Source of the DNA: Oligoflexia bacterium
GTDB lineage: Bacteria; Bdellovibrionota; Bdellovibrionia; JABDDW01
Reading direction: 5' to 3'
Length of the DNA: 32,532 nt
Assembly (NCBI GenBank): GCA_023250675.1
Contig: JAHFAE010000026.1
Span: 1-32,532, forward strand
In this document: in pieces, positions 1-7,361 of the stretch
Position numbering within the stretch: the stretch's first letter is position 1
Layout: every line of letters begins with the position of its first letter
The notes under the pieces: generated by a model
Told to the model about the DNA's origin: nothing
The model's database searches: none
Seen by the model: only the letters and a program-made list of their open reading frames with translations
Position numbers and translations under genes: made by a program

Positions 1-457
1 TTTCTTCACAAAGACTTGCCAATGTCGCAGATGCATCTTCATTAATTTCTCCGTCCGTAGAAATCACGTGGTTGATGGCAGAAAGTTGAGATTTAAAGTC
101 AGCAATTCGATTAAATTGTGTAAGCGAAAATGGTTTTTTATTTTCTTTAAATTTTGTTTTTAAAAAACTCGCCAGAGTGAGGAACTGTCTTAAGATCCCA
201 AGTTCCTTTGTATCCAGGACCGCCTGAATGGAGAGTCGATTTAAGATTGGCGAGATACTATCAATAATTTGAAAATCTGGCGAACCACCGCCGCCTAATA
301 ATTGTTGAACCTCAATAATACTCTTAGAAGATCTTGTAGCGTCCTGAGCATTTTTAGCCACTCCAGTATTAAGACAGCTATCCCTTGCTCTTTGGGACCT
401 GCCGTGGCTCGAAATTATAGAGAGGATTTGGGGCAAATCAATTTCTTTGTTTTTCAC
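1..457 (-). CDS. mutS2: MutS2 family protein, N-terminal part (cut by window edge)
   Basis: Reading the minus strand from a GTG at 457 gives 152 open codons that run off the window. The fragment matches the N-terminal region of MutS2: a short IIExQQLLGGGGSP-like segment at about residues 45-58, then DGEINEDASATLASL near residues 136-150, where MutS2 proteins have the conserved DGE...ASxxLAxIR segment. MutS2 is a MutS-type ATPase with a C-terminal Smr nuclease domain, involved in recombination control or rescue of collided ribosomes; the ATPase and Smr parts lie outside the window, so they cannot be checked. The GTG start is supported by GGGAG about 8 bases upstream. The start overlaps the end of lnt by 20 bases, so the two genes are probably co-transcribed and translationally coupled. 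The family call rests on the N-terminal motif only. Confidence 0.65.
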   Translation of the reverse strand, partial: MKNKEIDLPQILSIISSHGRSQRARDSCLNTGVAKNAQDATRSSKSIIEVQQLLGGGGSPDFQIIDSISPILNRLSIQAVLDTKELGILRQFLTLASFLKTKFKENKKPFSLTQFNRIADFKSQLSAINHVISTDGEINEDASATLASLCEE

Positions 458-2009
458 TTAGTACTCTCCCAATAATCAAAACAGCCACAAGTAATCCTAA
501 AAAAATGAATGTCAAGTAAGGCAAAATCTTTGAATACAAAGTTAATTTATTATTATTACTAAAGTAGGGAACTCTCGCTACTCCCGTCCATTCTGTGCCT
601 TGTGGACCTTTTGTAAGAATTTGGCCCCGTAAATCGGCAACCACACTCACTCCCGTATTGGTGGCTCTGATCATGGGGCGTCGAAATTCAATTGTCCTGG
701 CTACACTCATAATCATGTTTTGAAAAGGTTCAAAATCAGGACCATACCAACTATCATTTGCCAAATTGACCATGACTTGGCCACCTTTTTTAATAACCTC
801 GTTTACATAGGACGTATCAATAGATTCATAACAAATAAGTGGGGAGTATAAAGTTTCTCCTAATTTAAATGCTGTTGGGCCATCACCTCGATCAAAATCA
901 GAAATTTCTGGCACGATGGTTTTTAAAAAAGGGATCCACTTTCCGCCAGGTACATACTCTCCGAACGCCAACAAAATATATTTTCGATATGCAGGTTGCA
1001 CTTCGCCATTTTCATCAATGGCAAACATCGCATTGTAAGTCCGACGCTTTTGGGCAATCGGTGGATCTTCTGAATATGCTCCCGTAATCATGGGCGTATG
1101 CAAACCTTTAGCGAAATCAAAGAGTTTAGAGGAGTAAAACTTGTTTTTAAAGTAGCTATCTAAATTGGTGGGGTAAGCTGTTTCAGGCCAAACGATGAGC
1201 CCCGGTTTTACGCCAGAAATTGATTCAAAAGCCTTTATTGTAATATCAAAATCTTTTCTCACCACAGGTTCTTGGTAGCCTTGTCCCCGTTCGGCAAAAA
1301 ATTTATCGTAATTGCCAATATTCGGTTGAACCATTAAGACGTCTACATACCTATCTTCAATACCCGTTTGCCCGAGAAGGTAACGTCCGTAGATTTCTGT
1401 TCCAGACAAACCTATAAGAAAAACTAATAAAGGCCGACTCCATTTTGCTTGAGGAAACTTTTCAAAGGCCATGGCAAAACAGGCGTTTGCCAAATTCACC
1501 AACAAACTTAATCCAGCAAAACCTCCAAATTCGGCCAATTGAGCGCTGTAAAATTTGCTGTACAAGAGCGGATACCCCATGTTCCACGGAAAAATCATGG
1601 GATATATCCATTCAAATGCGGCACTTGCCACGGCTAAACATACGAAAAACCATGGGGCGCTTAGCCGAAATTTCTGATGAAAGGACCAAACTGAAACTCC
1701 TGCCAAGGCCACGTTGAGTGAAGAAAAACAACAAAAGGCTATGAGAACAAAGTAGCTGACCGACATGGGCAGATGGCCATACTCGTTGGCCGTGTGGGCC
1801 ACCCAATTGTAACCGATGATGGTCAATGCGAAATTGGCTACAAAGCCTGCCAAAGCTACTTCTCTTAGGGTTTTCCCGTGAAACCAAAATCGCCACAGCG
1901 GAACGAAGCTAAAAAACAATGCCCAGGCCGGAAAAGGGGGATAACTAGTGGCAAATAACACGCCGGATAGTAAAGCTGACCAAAACCAATGAGAAAAAGC
2001 CTTTTTCAT
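438..2009 (-). CDS. lnt: Apolipoprotein N-acyltransferase
   Basis: Lnt transfers an acyl chain from phospholipid to the N-terminal cysteine of lipoproteins in the inner membrane, the last maturation step before Lol sorting. The protein is 523 residues, normal for the family. It has an N-terminal multi-helix membrane region (about residues 8-205), a periplasmic nitrilase-type domain (about 222-480) and one C-terminal helix (about 497-516). The Glu-Lys-Cys triad is visible: E276 in VWPETAYP, K343 in YRKYILLAFGEYVP, and C393 in PLICYESID, followed by NLANDSWYG. I chose the ATG at 2009, which has GAGAGG 7 bases upstream, over an in-frame GTG at 2024. It overlaps mutS2 downstream, and diverges from the zinc-ribbon gene with only 50 bases between starts. 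Lipoprotein targets are implied by lolC/E-lolD and the DUF3108 lipoprotein in the same window. Confidence 0.95.
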   Translation of the reverse strand: MKKAFSHWFWSALLSGVLFATSYPPFPAWALFFSFVPLWRFWFHGKTLREVALAGFVANFALTIIGYNWVAHTANEYGHLPMSVSYFVLIAFCCFSSLNVALAGVSVWSFHQKFRLSAPWFFVCLAVASAAFEWIYPMIFPWNMGYPLLYSKFYSAQLAEFGGFAGLSLLVNLANACFAMAFEKFPQAKWSRPLLVFLIGLSGTEIYGRYLLGQTGIEDRYVDVLMVQPNIGNYDKFFAERGQGYQEPVVRKDFDITIKAFESISGVKPGLIVWPETAYPTNLDSYFKNKFYSSKLFDFAKGLHTPMITGAYSEDPPIAQKRRTYNAMFAIDENGEVQPAYRKYILLAFGEYVPGGKWIPFLKTIVPEISDFDRGDGPTAFKLGETLYSPLICYESIDTSYVNEVIKKGGQVMVNLANDSWYGPDFEPFQNMIMSVARTIEFRRPMIRATNTGVSVVADLRGQILTKGPQGTEWTGVARVPYFSNNNKLTLYSKILPYLTFIFLGLLVAVLIIGRVLSEKQRN

Positions 2010-2059
2010 TGAAAAACCTCTCACTTTTATTTACCACAGATAGGAGAGGAGGAGTAGGT

Positions 2060-2779
2060 TTGAATCCAGTTCAAGTAAATTGTCCAGAGTGTCAAAAACT
2101 ATTTGTAGTTCGTGAAGAAGATCTCACCACTGAGCAGCCGAAGTTTCAGTGTACCGGATGCGCGGGCTTATTTACTTTTGAATGGCCTCAGCAGCCGGGT
2201 GTCATCAAGATTTTGCCTCGAAAGTTACAGCCTGATTTCAAGCAGGCGCCCTTGCCACCTAAAGCAAAAGCAACACAAACCTGCATCAATTGCAACGCGA
2301 AATGTGATGCTGATTATCAAGAGTGCCCGAAGTGTGGAGTCATTTTCGAAAAAGTTAAAAAGATAAGACCTCCTCAACCCATTCAAACAGCCCAAAGTCC
2401 CCAAATATTAAGTGCCTGGGAAGACGTCAAAAACAATTACGTTGACGTTAAAAAACACGAGTCTTTTATTCAGCTTTGTCTGGGAAAAGACAATTTGGTC
2501 TTTGCCAGTAGCCGCTATAAGGCTGTGCTCTTAGCCAATCCCCACGATGACATTGCCCTTCGTATGCAAAACAGAATTATAGAAATAGCTACTCAAACCT
2601 ATCTTGGAGCCCATGCTCACAAGGCTCCCGCAAAAAGAAGAGGCCTGTTCACTTACGCATTGAGTTCTTCGGCAGTCCTTATGATTGTAGGTTTAGTTTT
2701 TCCTCAAGCAAGATCCCTCATTGCCGTCGGGTGTGCTGTTATAGTTTTTGTGCTTAGCCTTAGGTACTTTGGAAAATAA
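2060..2779 (+). CDS. Zinc-ribbon membrane protein of unknown function
   Basis: 239 residues. The N-terminus is an MJ0042-type zinc ribbon (C8-x2-C11 ... C31-x2-C34). A second ribbon follows with C75-x2-C78, C82, C89 and C92. Next comes a Pro-rich linker, an alpha-helical stretch of about residues 117-180 and two closely spaced C-terminal hydrophobic segments (about 200-215 and 219-236), so the ribbons should face the cytoplasm on a membrane hairpin. I chose the TTG at 2060 because the purine-rich GGAGAGGAGGAG lies just upstream (2042-2054) and the Cys motif then sits at the N-terminus. An in-frame ATG at 2009 has no ribosome site and would overlap lnt. It stands alone, divergent from lnt and convergent with the S8 protease. 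Function is unknown; proteins with this layout are often annotated only as zinc-ribbon domain proteins. Confidence 0.8.
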   Translation: MNPVQVNCPECQKLFVVREEDLTTEQPKFQCTGCAGLFTFEWPQQPGVIKILPRKLQPDFKQAPLPPKAKATQTCINCNAKCDADYQECPKCGVIFEKVKKIRPPQPIQTAQSPQILSAWEDVKNNYVDVKKHESFIQLCLGKDNLVFASSRYKAVLLANPHDDIALRMQNRIIEIATQTYLGAHAHKAPAKRRGLFTYALSSSAVLMIVGLVFPQARSLIAVGCAVIVFVLSLRYFGK

Positions 2780-2840
2780 TAGTAACGCCAAATTCAATTA
2801 AAATCGAAAAAATGGGCCCGAATTCTGATTGATGTCGGTT

Positions 2841-4187
2841 TTAGAGCGCTTGCGCCGCTGATCGTTTGTTCATGACCTGGGGGCCCGCCAACGGACGATT
2901 AATGGCTTTCATTATGTTGTTAAGGGAAGTGGTTGGGTCGACTTTTTCTGTTCGACTGTCTCGACCTAAGATTCCAGGGGACACCGCAGAAGAGAGAGCG
3001 GTTGTGATACCGGTGGCAGGGATAGTGGGCTGAATGGCAAGAGCTGCGTAACTATTGAGCTTACCGCCGCTGCTTGTTTTGTCACGTAAGCCGGGTATTT
3101 CATCGGCTGTCTTAATGATCTGCGTTCGAACCTGTTCGAAAGTAAATTCTTTGTTATGGGCAAAAATCAAAGCTGCCACACCGGTAACAAAAGCTGTAGC
3201 TTGAGATGTTCCTGTCATTAAACCGTAGTTTGAGTTAGGAAGGGTTGAATAAATACCTTCTCCTGGAGCAGCAATGTGAACAGTTTTAGTTCCGTAATTA
3301 CTTGTTCGAAGAACTTTAGCAAATGAGTCAATGGCCGTAACCGAGATGATATTCGAAAGAGTATAGTCAGCTGGATAGTAGTGGGCGACGTCGGAATTGC
3401 TATGCTCGTTACCTGCAGCAGCTACAAACAAAACTCCTTTTCCTTGAGCAAATCGAATGGCTTCAAATTCATCATCATTGGGTTCGGTACCGCCACCAGA
3501 ATAATTTATGATTTGGGCGCCCATGAGAGACGCATAACGAATGGCTCGAACCGTATTACGAAGATTGTCATTACCTTTAGATGTGGGATCAAAATATTTC
3601 AGGGGCATGAGACTTACTTTAGGGCAAACACCACTGATTCCAATTCCATTTCCACCTACAGCACCTACGATTCCTGCGATATGGGTGCCGTGGCCATGAT
3701 TATCTACGACCAAAGGCTTTTCGTTTACAAAATCCCAACCGTGTACGTCGTCTATATAACCATTATGGTCATCGTCAATTCCATTAGTGGCTTTGTCTTT
3801 TCCGCCTTCATCAAGACCTGACTCGCCATGATTCGTCCAAATGTTTTCTTTTAAATCAGGATGATAAATATCAATTCCTGTATCGATGATGGCCACCACG
3901 ATATTTCGATCACCCTGAGAGATGCCCCATGCATTACTGACTTTAATATCACTTTGACCTTGGGTGCCCATAAGACCCCAATTTTTTTGAACACTGGGGT
4001 CGTTCATTATAACTTTTTGTTCACCTGTGGATTTATCAAGATTAACAATTTGGGGAGTTCCCACACTCGCAAATCGAGAAGCTTCGCCTTCGGTAGCCCC
4101 GAAGTATTTGGTCGTAAAATGAATAAAAAGAACCATAAACGCTCCGGTGGATAGGGTTAGTAGTGCTAGTTTGATTCTATCTGTCAT
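2841..4187 (-). CDS. Subtilisin-like serine protease (S8 family), exported or membrane-anchored
   Basis: 448 residues from the preferred ATG. A hydrophobic segment at about residues 5-25 serves as signal peptide or anchor. The S8 catalytic domain shows all key residues: Asp102 in AIIDTGID, His166 in NHGHGTHIAGIVG, oxyanion Asn260 in AAAGNEHS and Ser328 in MTGTSQATAFVTG. Between Asp and His is a Ca-binding-like, Asp/Asn-rich insertion (NGIDDDHNGYIDD), as in fervidolysin/thermitase-like members. The C-terminal 60 residues carry no recognisable domain. An in-frame ATG at 4220 would add 11 residues; I prefer 4187 because AGAGG lies 12 bases upstream, though that spacing is long. The gene lies downstream of slt on the same strand after an 85-118 base gap and may have its own promoter. 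The substrate cannot be read from sequence; an envelope or secreted protease is the sensible inference. Confidence 0.9.
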   Translation of the reverse strand: MTDRIKLALLTLSTGAFMVLFIHFTTKYFGATEGEASRFASVGTPQIVNLDKSTGEQKVIMNDPSVQKNWGLMGTQGQSDIKVSNAWGISQGDRNIVVAIIDTGIDIYHPDLKENIWTNHGESGLDEGGKDKATNGIDDDHNGYIDDVHGWDFVNEKPLVVDNHGHGTHIAGIVGAVGGNGIGISGVCPKVSLMPLKYFDPTSKGNDNLRNTVRAIRYASLMGAQIINYSGGGTEPNDDEFEAIRFAQGKGVLFVAAAGNEHSNSDVAHYYPADYTLSNIISVTAIDSFAKVLRTSNYGTKTVHIAAPGEGIYSTLPNSNYGLMTGTSQATAFVTGVAALIFAHNKEFTFEQVRTQIIKTADEIPGLRDKTSSGGKLNSYAALAIQPTIPATGITTALSSAVSPGILGRDSRTEKVDPTTSLNNIMKAINRPLAGPQVMNKRSAAQAL

Positions 4188-4226
4188 GGTCTTCAAATTC
4201 CTCTTAGTAAGACAAGGCATCCCGAG

Positions 4227-4245
4227 TTCTTTTAGAGCAAAAGAA
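4227..4245. repeat. Short AT-rich perfect inverted repeat upstream of the S8 protease
   Basis: TTCTTTT and AAAAGAA flank a 5-base loop (AGAGC), giving a perfect 7-base-pair stem. It lies about 40 bases upstream of the preferred protease start and about 60 bases past the end of slt. There is no T-run on either side, so it is not a convincing intrinsic terminator; an operator or chance palindrome is possible. Confidence 0.3.
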
Positions 4246-4305
4246 GTGCCGTAGGAATTTGAACTAACTATCTGATATTACATACTATTTACCTAGGAGA
4301 AGTGG

Positions 4306-6504
4306 TTAGTTTTTAAACGAGTGAATACCTTCCAGGCACCATTCTGGGAAGGGGACTGACGAGTTAGAAGATGCCAAACGGGTGTAATTAATAAAGTTTC
4401 TCAAGACAAGCTTCACATAGCTGCGGGTTTCTTCGTAGGGAATATCTTCAATAAACTGCAGCGGGTCTCCTCGAAATCGATTGGCGACCCAACTTTGAAC
4501 TGTATCGGGACTCGCATTGTAAGCGGCAGTAGTTAATACAAACTGACCATTGAATTGATCCCAATAATTTCTCAAGTGAAGAGATCCCAATTCAATATTT
4601 AAACCTGGATCAAATAAATTCGACGGTTCTTTATATTCTGAATGAGAGTCCACTGCCAAACTTCGCGCCACACTAGGTAAGAGTTGCAAGAGTCCAAACG
4701 CGTGAGCCGGGCTTACAGAAAGTGAATCAAAACTAGATTCTTGGCGCATGATTGCCAAAATAAATTCTGGCCATAATCCGGTTCTAACTACGGATTCGTT
4801 AATGATGTCTAAAAACGGAGTCGGAAATAAAAATTCAGGATGTTCTACAAGAATTTTATTTTTTTCGGCAGGCGAGAGCTTGGTCACCCTTGCAAAAATA
4901 GCTGCGTAATGACCGGCCTGGGCGTACTTATTAAAAACATCTTCCCACTCTGAAACGGTGAGATCAGGAAGGGGCAACTCTTCATCCAGATAGTTTCTTG
5001 CGAGAGAGAATTCTTTTACTGAAATGAGCCATTCAAAAACAAGCATGGATTGTGGTTTTTCAAAAGCGATCTTTCTTGGAATTTTTGAAAATTCTGCAAC
5101 ACCTAAATCAGTTGGCTTTGGTATGGGCCGATTTAACTCTCGGTAACTCAAAAGGGAATAATACCCAAGGGGGTCATCTAAAATAAGTTGCTCAAAAGCG
5201 TCGTTGGCTAAATCTTTTTTGCCTTGGCCAGCCAATGATTTTGCAAGCCAAAACATGACTTGGGGTTTTCGGCCAGGTTCTAGATCAAACTCCTTGAGCT
5301 TTTGCAATATTGTGATGGCTACATCGTTACGCTTTAATTTTATGTTTAGCCAGGCTTGAAACCAAAGATAATTACTCTGGGTTTGCTGATCGGTAATTTC
5401 TCGGGCAGCCTTTGCATATTCTTTGAGTGCACTTTCATAGTGGGTCTGCTCCTCCAATATGCGGGCTCTCACAAAATGAAGCTCATTCAAAGCAAACTTT
5501 TTGCCTAACAAAGCTTCCAGAATTTTTAACCTTTCTAAGGCGCTTTCATTTCTATGATTGGTCCATAGGAGTCTTGATACATTAAGACCGCTATTATACA
5601 ATTTTCGGGAAACGTCGGGAGTACCATTTTGTTTTTTAAACAGAGCCAAATCGAAATACCAAATCTTTTCTGAGACGTCAGAGGCTTCTTTTTTTCTTTG
5701 GCTCATTTTTAAAGCTTGCCGCAAATATTCTAACGCTTGCCGAAGTGAAGGCGAGCCTGGTGGAGACTTCTCGACAACTTTTTCAAAAGCAGTGGTAGCC
5801 AAATCGGGATCATGTGAACTCAATGCATCGATACCCACAGAGAGCCAATCATTGGGGATAGGCTGAGTTTTTGGTGAAATTTTCCAAAGTTCCGATTGAA
5901 TTTCTTTAACTCGTTCTTCGCTTAAGTTTTTTGAGTTGATAAGGATTTTTTCTAACAAAGAAATTTTATTTTTTTTAGAGTGGCTGTTTCGTTCAGCTTC
6001 CATTGTCATAGCAGCAAATTCGTTGGTTTCTAATTTTTGGCCAACGGTGAGAGAAGCCGAGGTCAAGGCGTTTTTAAGCCAGCGCTTTGGTTTTTCATTT
6101 GTAACATAATTTTTTACCTTTTCAATATAAGCTCGGGCCGATTCTGCCGAATCAACGCAACTTGCGGCTAACTTCGAATAGGCAATCATGTACAAAGGGA
6201 AGGACTTGTCATTTGAAAGTAAAGTGAAAAGCTCACAAGCCTCAGAAGGCGCTACCACGATGAGGGATTGAGCGGTCATATAGTCTGTCCATTGTCGACA
6301 ACCCTGATCGCTACATTGGGATTTTTGTGCCTTGAGCGCTAGGGTGTAGGCGCGGGGGTCCATCTGACGAGTTAAAGGGGGTATTTCAAACTGCGGGGGC
6401 TTTTCAAGTGAACCCGCAGCTATTGATCCGCCAAGGAAAAGTCCCAAGAGAAAAATTATGATTTGAGTTTTTTCACTTCTTGCCAGAGTTTTTCTTTTTC
6501 CCAT
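4306..6504 (-). CDS. slt: Soluble lytic murein transglycosylase (Slt type)
   Basis: 732 residues, somewhat longer than E. coli Slt70. A charged N-terminus and hydrophobic segment (about residues 12-31) form a signal peptide or anchor. Residues 60-550 are a long helical, TPR-like region, the ring-forming U and L domains in Slt70. The C-terminal goose-lysozyme-like SLT domain starts near 575 with catalytic Glu589 in IMRQESSFD, followed by HAFGLLQLLPSVA and the AAYNASP motif. Such enzymes cleave the MurNAc-GlcNAc bond with formation of 1,6-anhydro-MurNAc in the periplasm. The ATG at 6504 has only a weak ribosome site and lies 49 bases inside the end of mazG, which suggests translational coupling to mazG. 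In a predator, murein transglycosylases could act on self or prey wall; nothing in the sequence decides between them. Confidence 0.9.
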   Translation of the reverse strand: MGKRKTLARSEKTQIIIFLLGLFLGGSIAAGSLEKPPQFEIPPLTRQMDPRAYTLALKAQKSQCSDQGCRQWTDYMTAQSLIVVAPSEACELFTLLSNDKSFPLYMIAYSKLAASCVDSAESARAYIEKVKNYVTNEKPKRWLKNALTSASLTVGQKLETNEFAAMTMEAERNSHSKKNKISLLEKILINSKNLSEERVKEIQSELWKISPKTQPIPNDWLSVGIDALSSHDPDLATTAFEKVVEKSPPGSPSLRQALEYLRQALKMSQRKKEASDVSEKIWYFDLALFKKQNGTPDVSRKLYNSGLNVSRLLWTNHRNESALERLKILEALLGKKFALNELHFVRARILEEQTHYESALKEYAKAAREITDQQTQSNYLWFQAWLNIKLKRNDVAITILQKLKEFDLEPGRKPQVMFWLAKSLAGQGKKDLANDAFEQLILDDPLGYYSLLSYRELNRPIPKPTDLGVAEFSKIPRKIAFEKPQSMLVFEWLISVKEFSLARNYLDEELPLPDLTVSEWEDVFNKYAQAGHYAAIFARVTKLSPAEKNKILVEHPEFLFPTPFLDIINESVVRTGLWPEFILAIMRQESSFDSLSVSPAHAFGLLQLLPSVARSLAVDSHSEYKEPSNLFDPGLNIELGSLHLRNYWDQFNGQFVLTTAAYNASPDTVQSWVANRFRGDPLQFIEDIPYEETRSYVKLVLRNFINYTRLASSNSSVPFPEWCLEGIHSFKN

Positions 6505-7250
6505 ACCGAAAGCGTTTCAATTTTAAGATTTCGCGATTTTGCAAGTTCCAAGAGTTTTGAAAAACGACTCTCAAATTTTCGGTTAGCAGCTCTTGCGATG
6601 GATTCTGCTTCGCCTTTAAGATGTCGCGCCAACTGAGCAAGTACAAAAAAAACGTCCCCCAGTTCTTCTAGTGTATGCTCTTTGTTTCCAGATGCGAAGG
6701 CCTGTTTCAACTCGCCAAATTCTTCTTCAACTTTATTCAAGACTTCTTGGGGCGAGGCCCAGTCAAATTTTAGATTCTTAGTTTTATCCCCGATTTTTTG
6801 AGACCGCTGAAGGGCCGGAAGGGTTTTGGGAATCCCTAAAGGATTGTCGACATTCACTAAAATTTTTTTTGCCTTTTCTTTACCCTTAATTTCATTCCAG
6901 TTCTTTAGGACCTCATCAGCGGTTTCGGCGATTTGATCTCCGAAAACATGAGGATGACGATGGACGAGCTTTTCGCAAATTCTTTGAATTACATCACCAA
7001 GATCAAATTTTCCGTCTCTTTTAGTCAGGCAAGTGTGAAATACGACTTGAAGAAGAAGATCCCCCAACTCTTCTTTAGTGCCGTCTAGGTCGCCTCGCTC
7101 GATTGCTTCGGCGAGTTCGTGGGCCTCCTCTATGGCAAATGGAGTCAAAGACTTCGGTGTTTGCTCTCGGTCCCAAGGGCATCCACCCGGCGCCAAAAGT
7201 CTTTCCATGATCTCAATTAGGTCTTTTAGATTTCGTCTTGGTCCAGTCAT
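6456..7250 (-). CDS. mazG: Nucleoside triphosphate pyrophosphohydrolase MazG
   Basis: 264 residues, the size of two-domain E. coli-type MazG. The N-terminus has the family hallmark LLAPGGCPWDREQT (about residues 18-31). The first MazG helical domain carries the metal-binding EEAHEL (41-46) and EELGDLLLQ (60-68) motifs. The second domain repeats the pattern with EEFGELKQAF and EELGDVFFVLAQ. It hydrolyses noncanonical and canonical NTPs to NMP and PPi, so it serves nucleotide-pool cleaning and the stringent response. The ATG at 7250 is preceded by only a weak site (AGGGT). It is the first gene of the minus-strand run and diverges from pgpH. Its stop lies inside slt. Confidence 0.93.
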   Translation of the reverse strand: MTGPRRNLKDLIEIMERLLAPGGCPWDREQTPKSLTPFAIEEAHELAEAIERGDLDGTKEELGDLLLQVVFHTCLTKRDGKFDLGDVIQRICEKLVHRHPHVFGDQIAETADEVLKNWNEIKGKEKAKKILVNVDNPLGIPKTLPALQRSQKIGDKTKNLKFDWASPQEVLNKVEEEFGELKQAFASGNKEHTLEELGDVFFVLAQLARHLKGEAESIARAANRKFESRFSKLLELAKSRNLKIETLSVWEKEKLWQEVKKLKS

Positions 7251-7361
7251 CTTTAACCCTTCGTGATAAATAAGCTAAATCACTGTTTGTTGCGCCGCAT
7301 TTAATTTCAAATCTGGCTTTTGTTTTGCCATAAAATGCCGAAATTTTATACAGGTGCAACT

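Noticed and set aside
2780-2840. Intrinsic terminator between the convergent zinc-ribbon and protease genes
   Set aside because: Only a short imperfect stem without a T-run can be drawn.
3381-3821. 146-codon plus-strand frame
   Set aside because: Antisense to the S8 protease catalytic domain, low-complexity translation, no recognisable domain.
7325-7352. Promoter TTGCCA / TATACA before pgpH
   Set aside because: The spacing (16) is tolerable, but the -10 overlaps the ribosome site and transcription would begin almost at the start codon.
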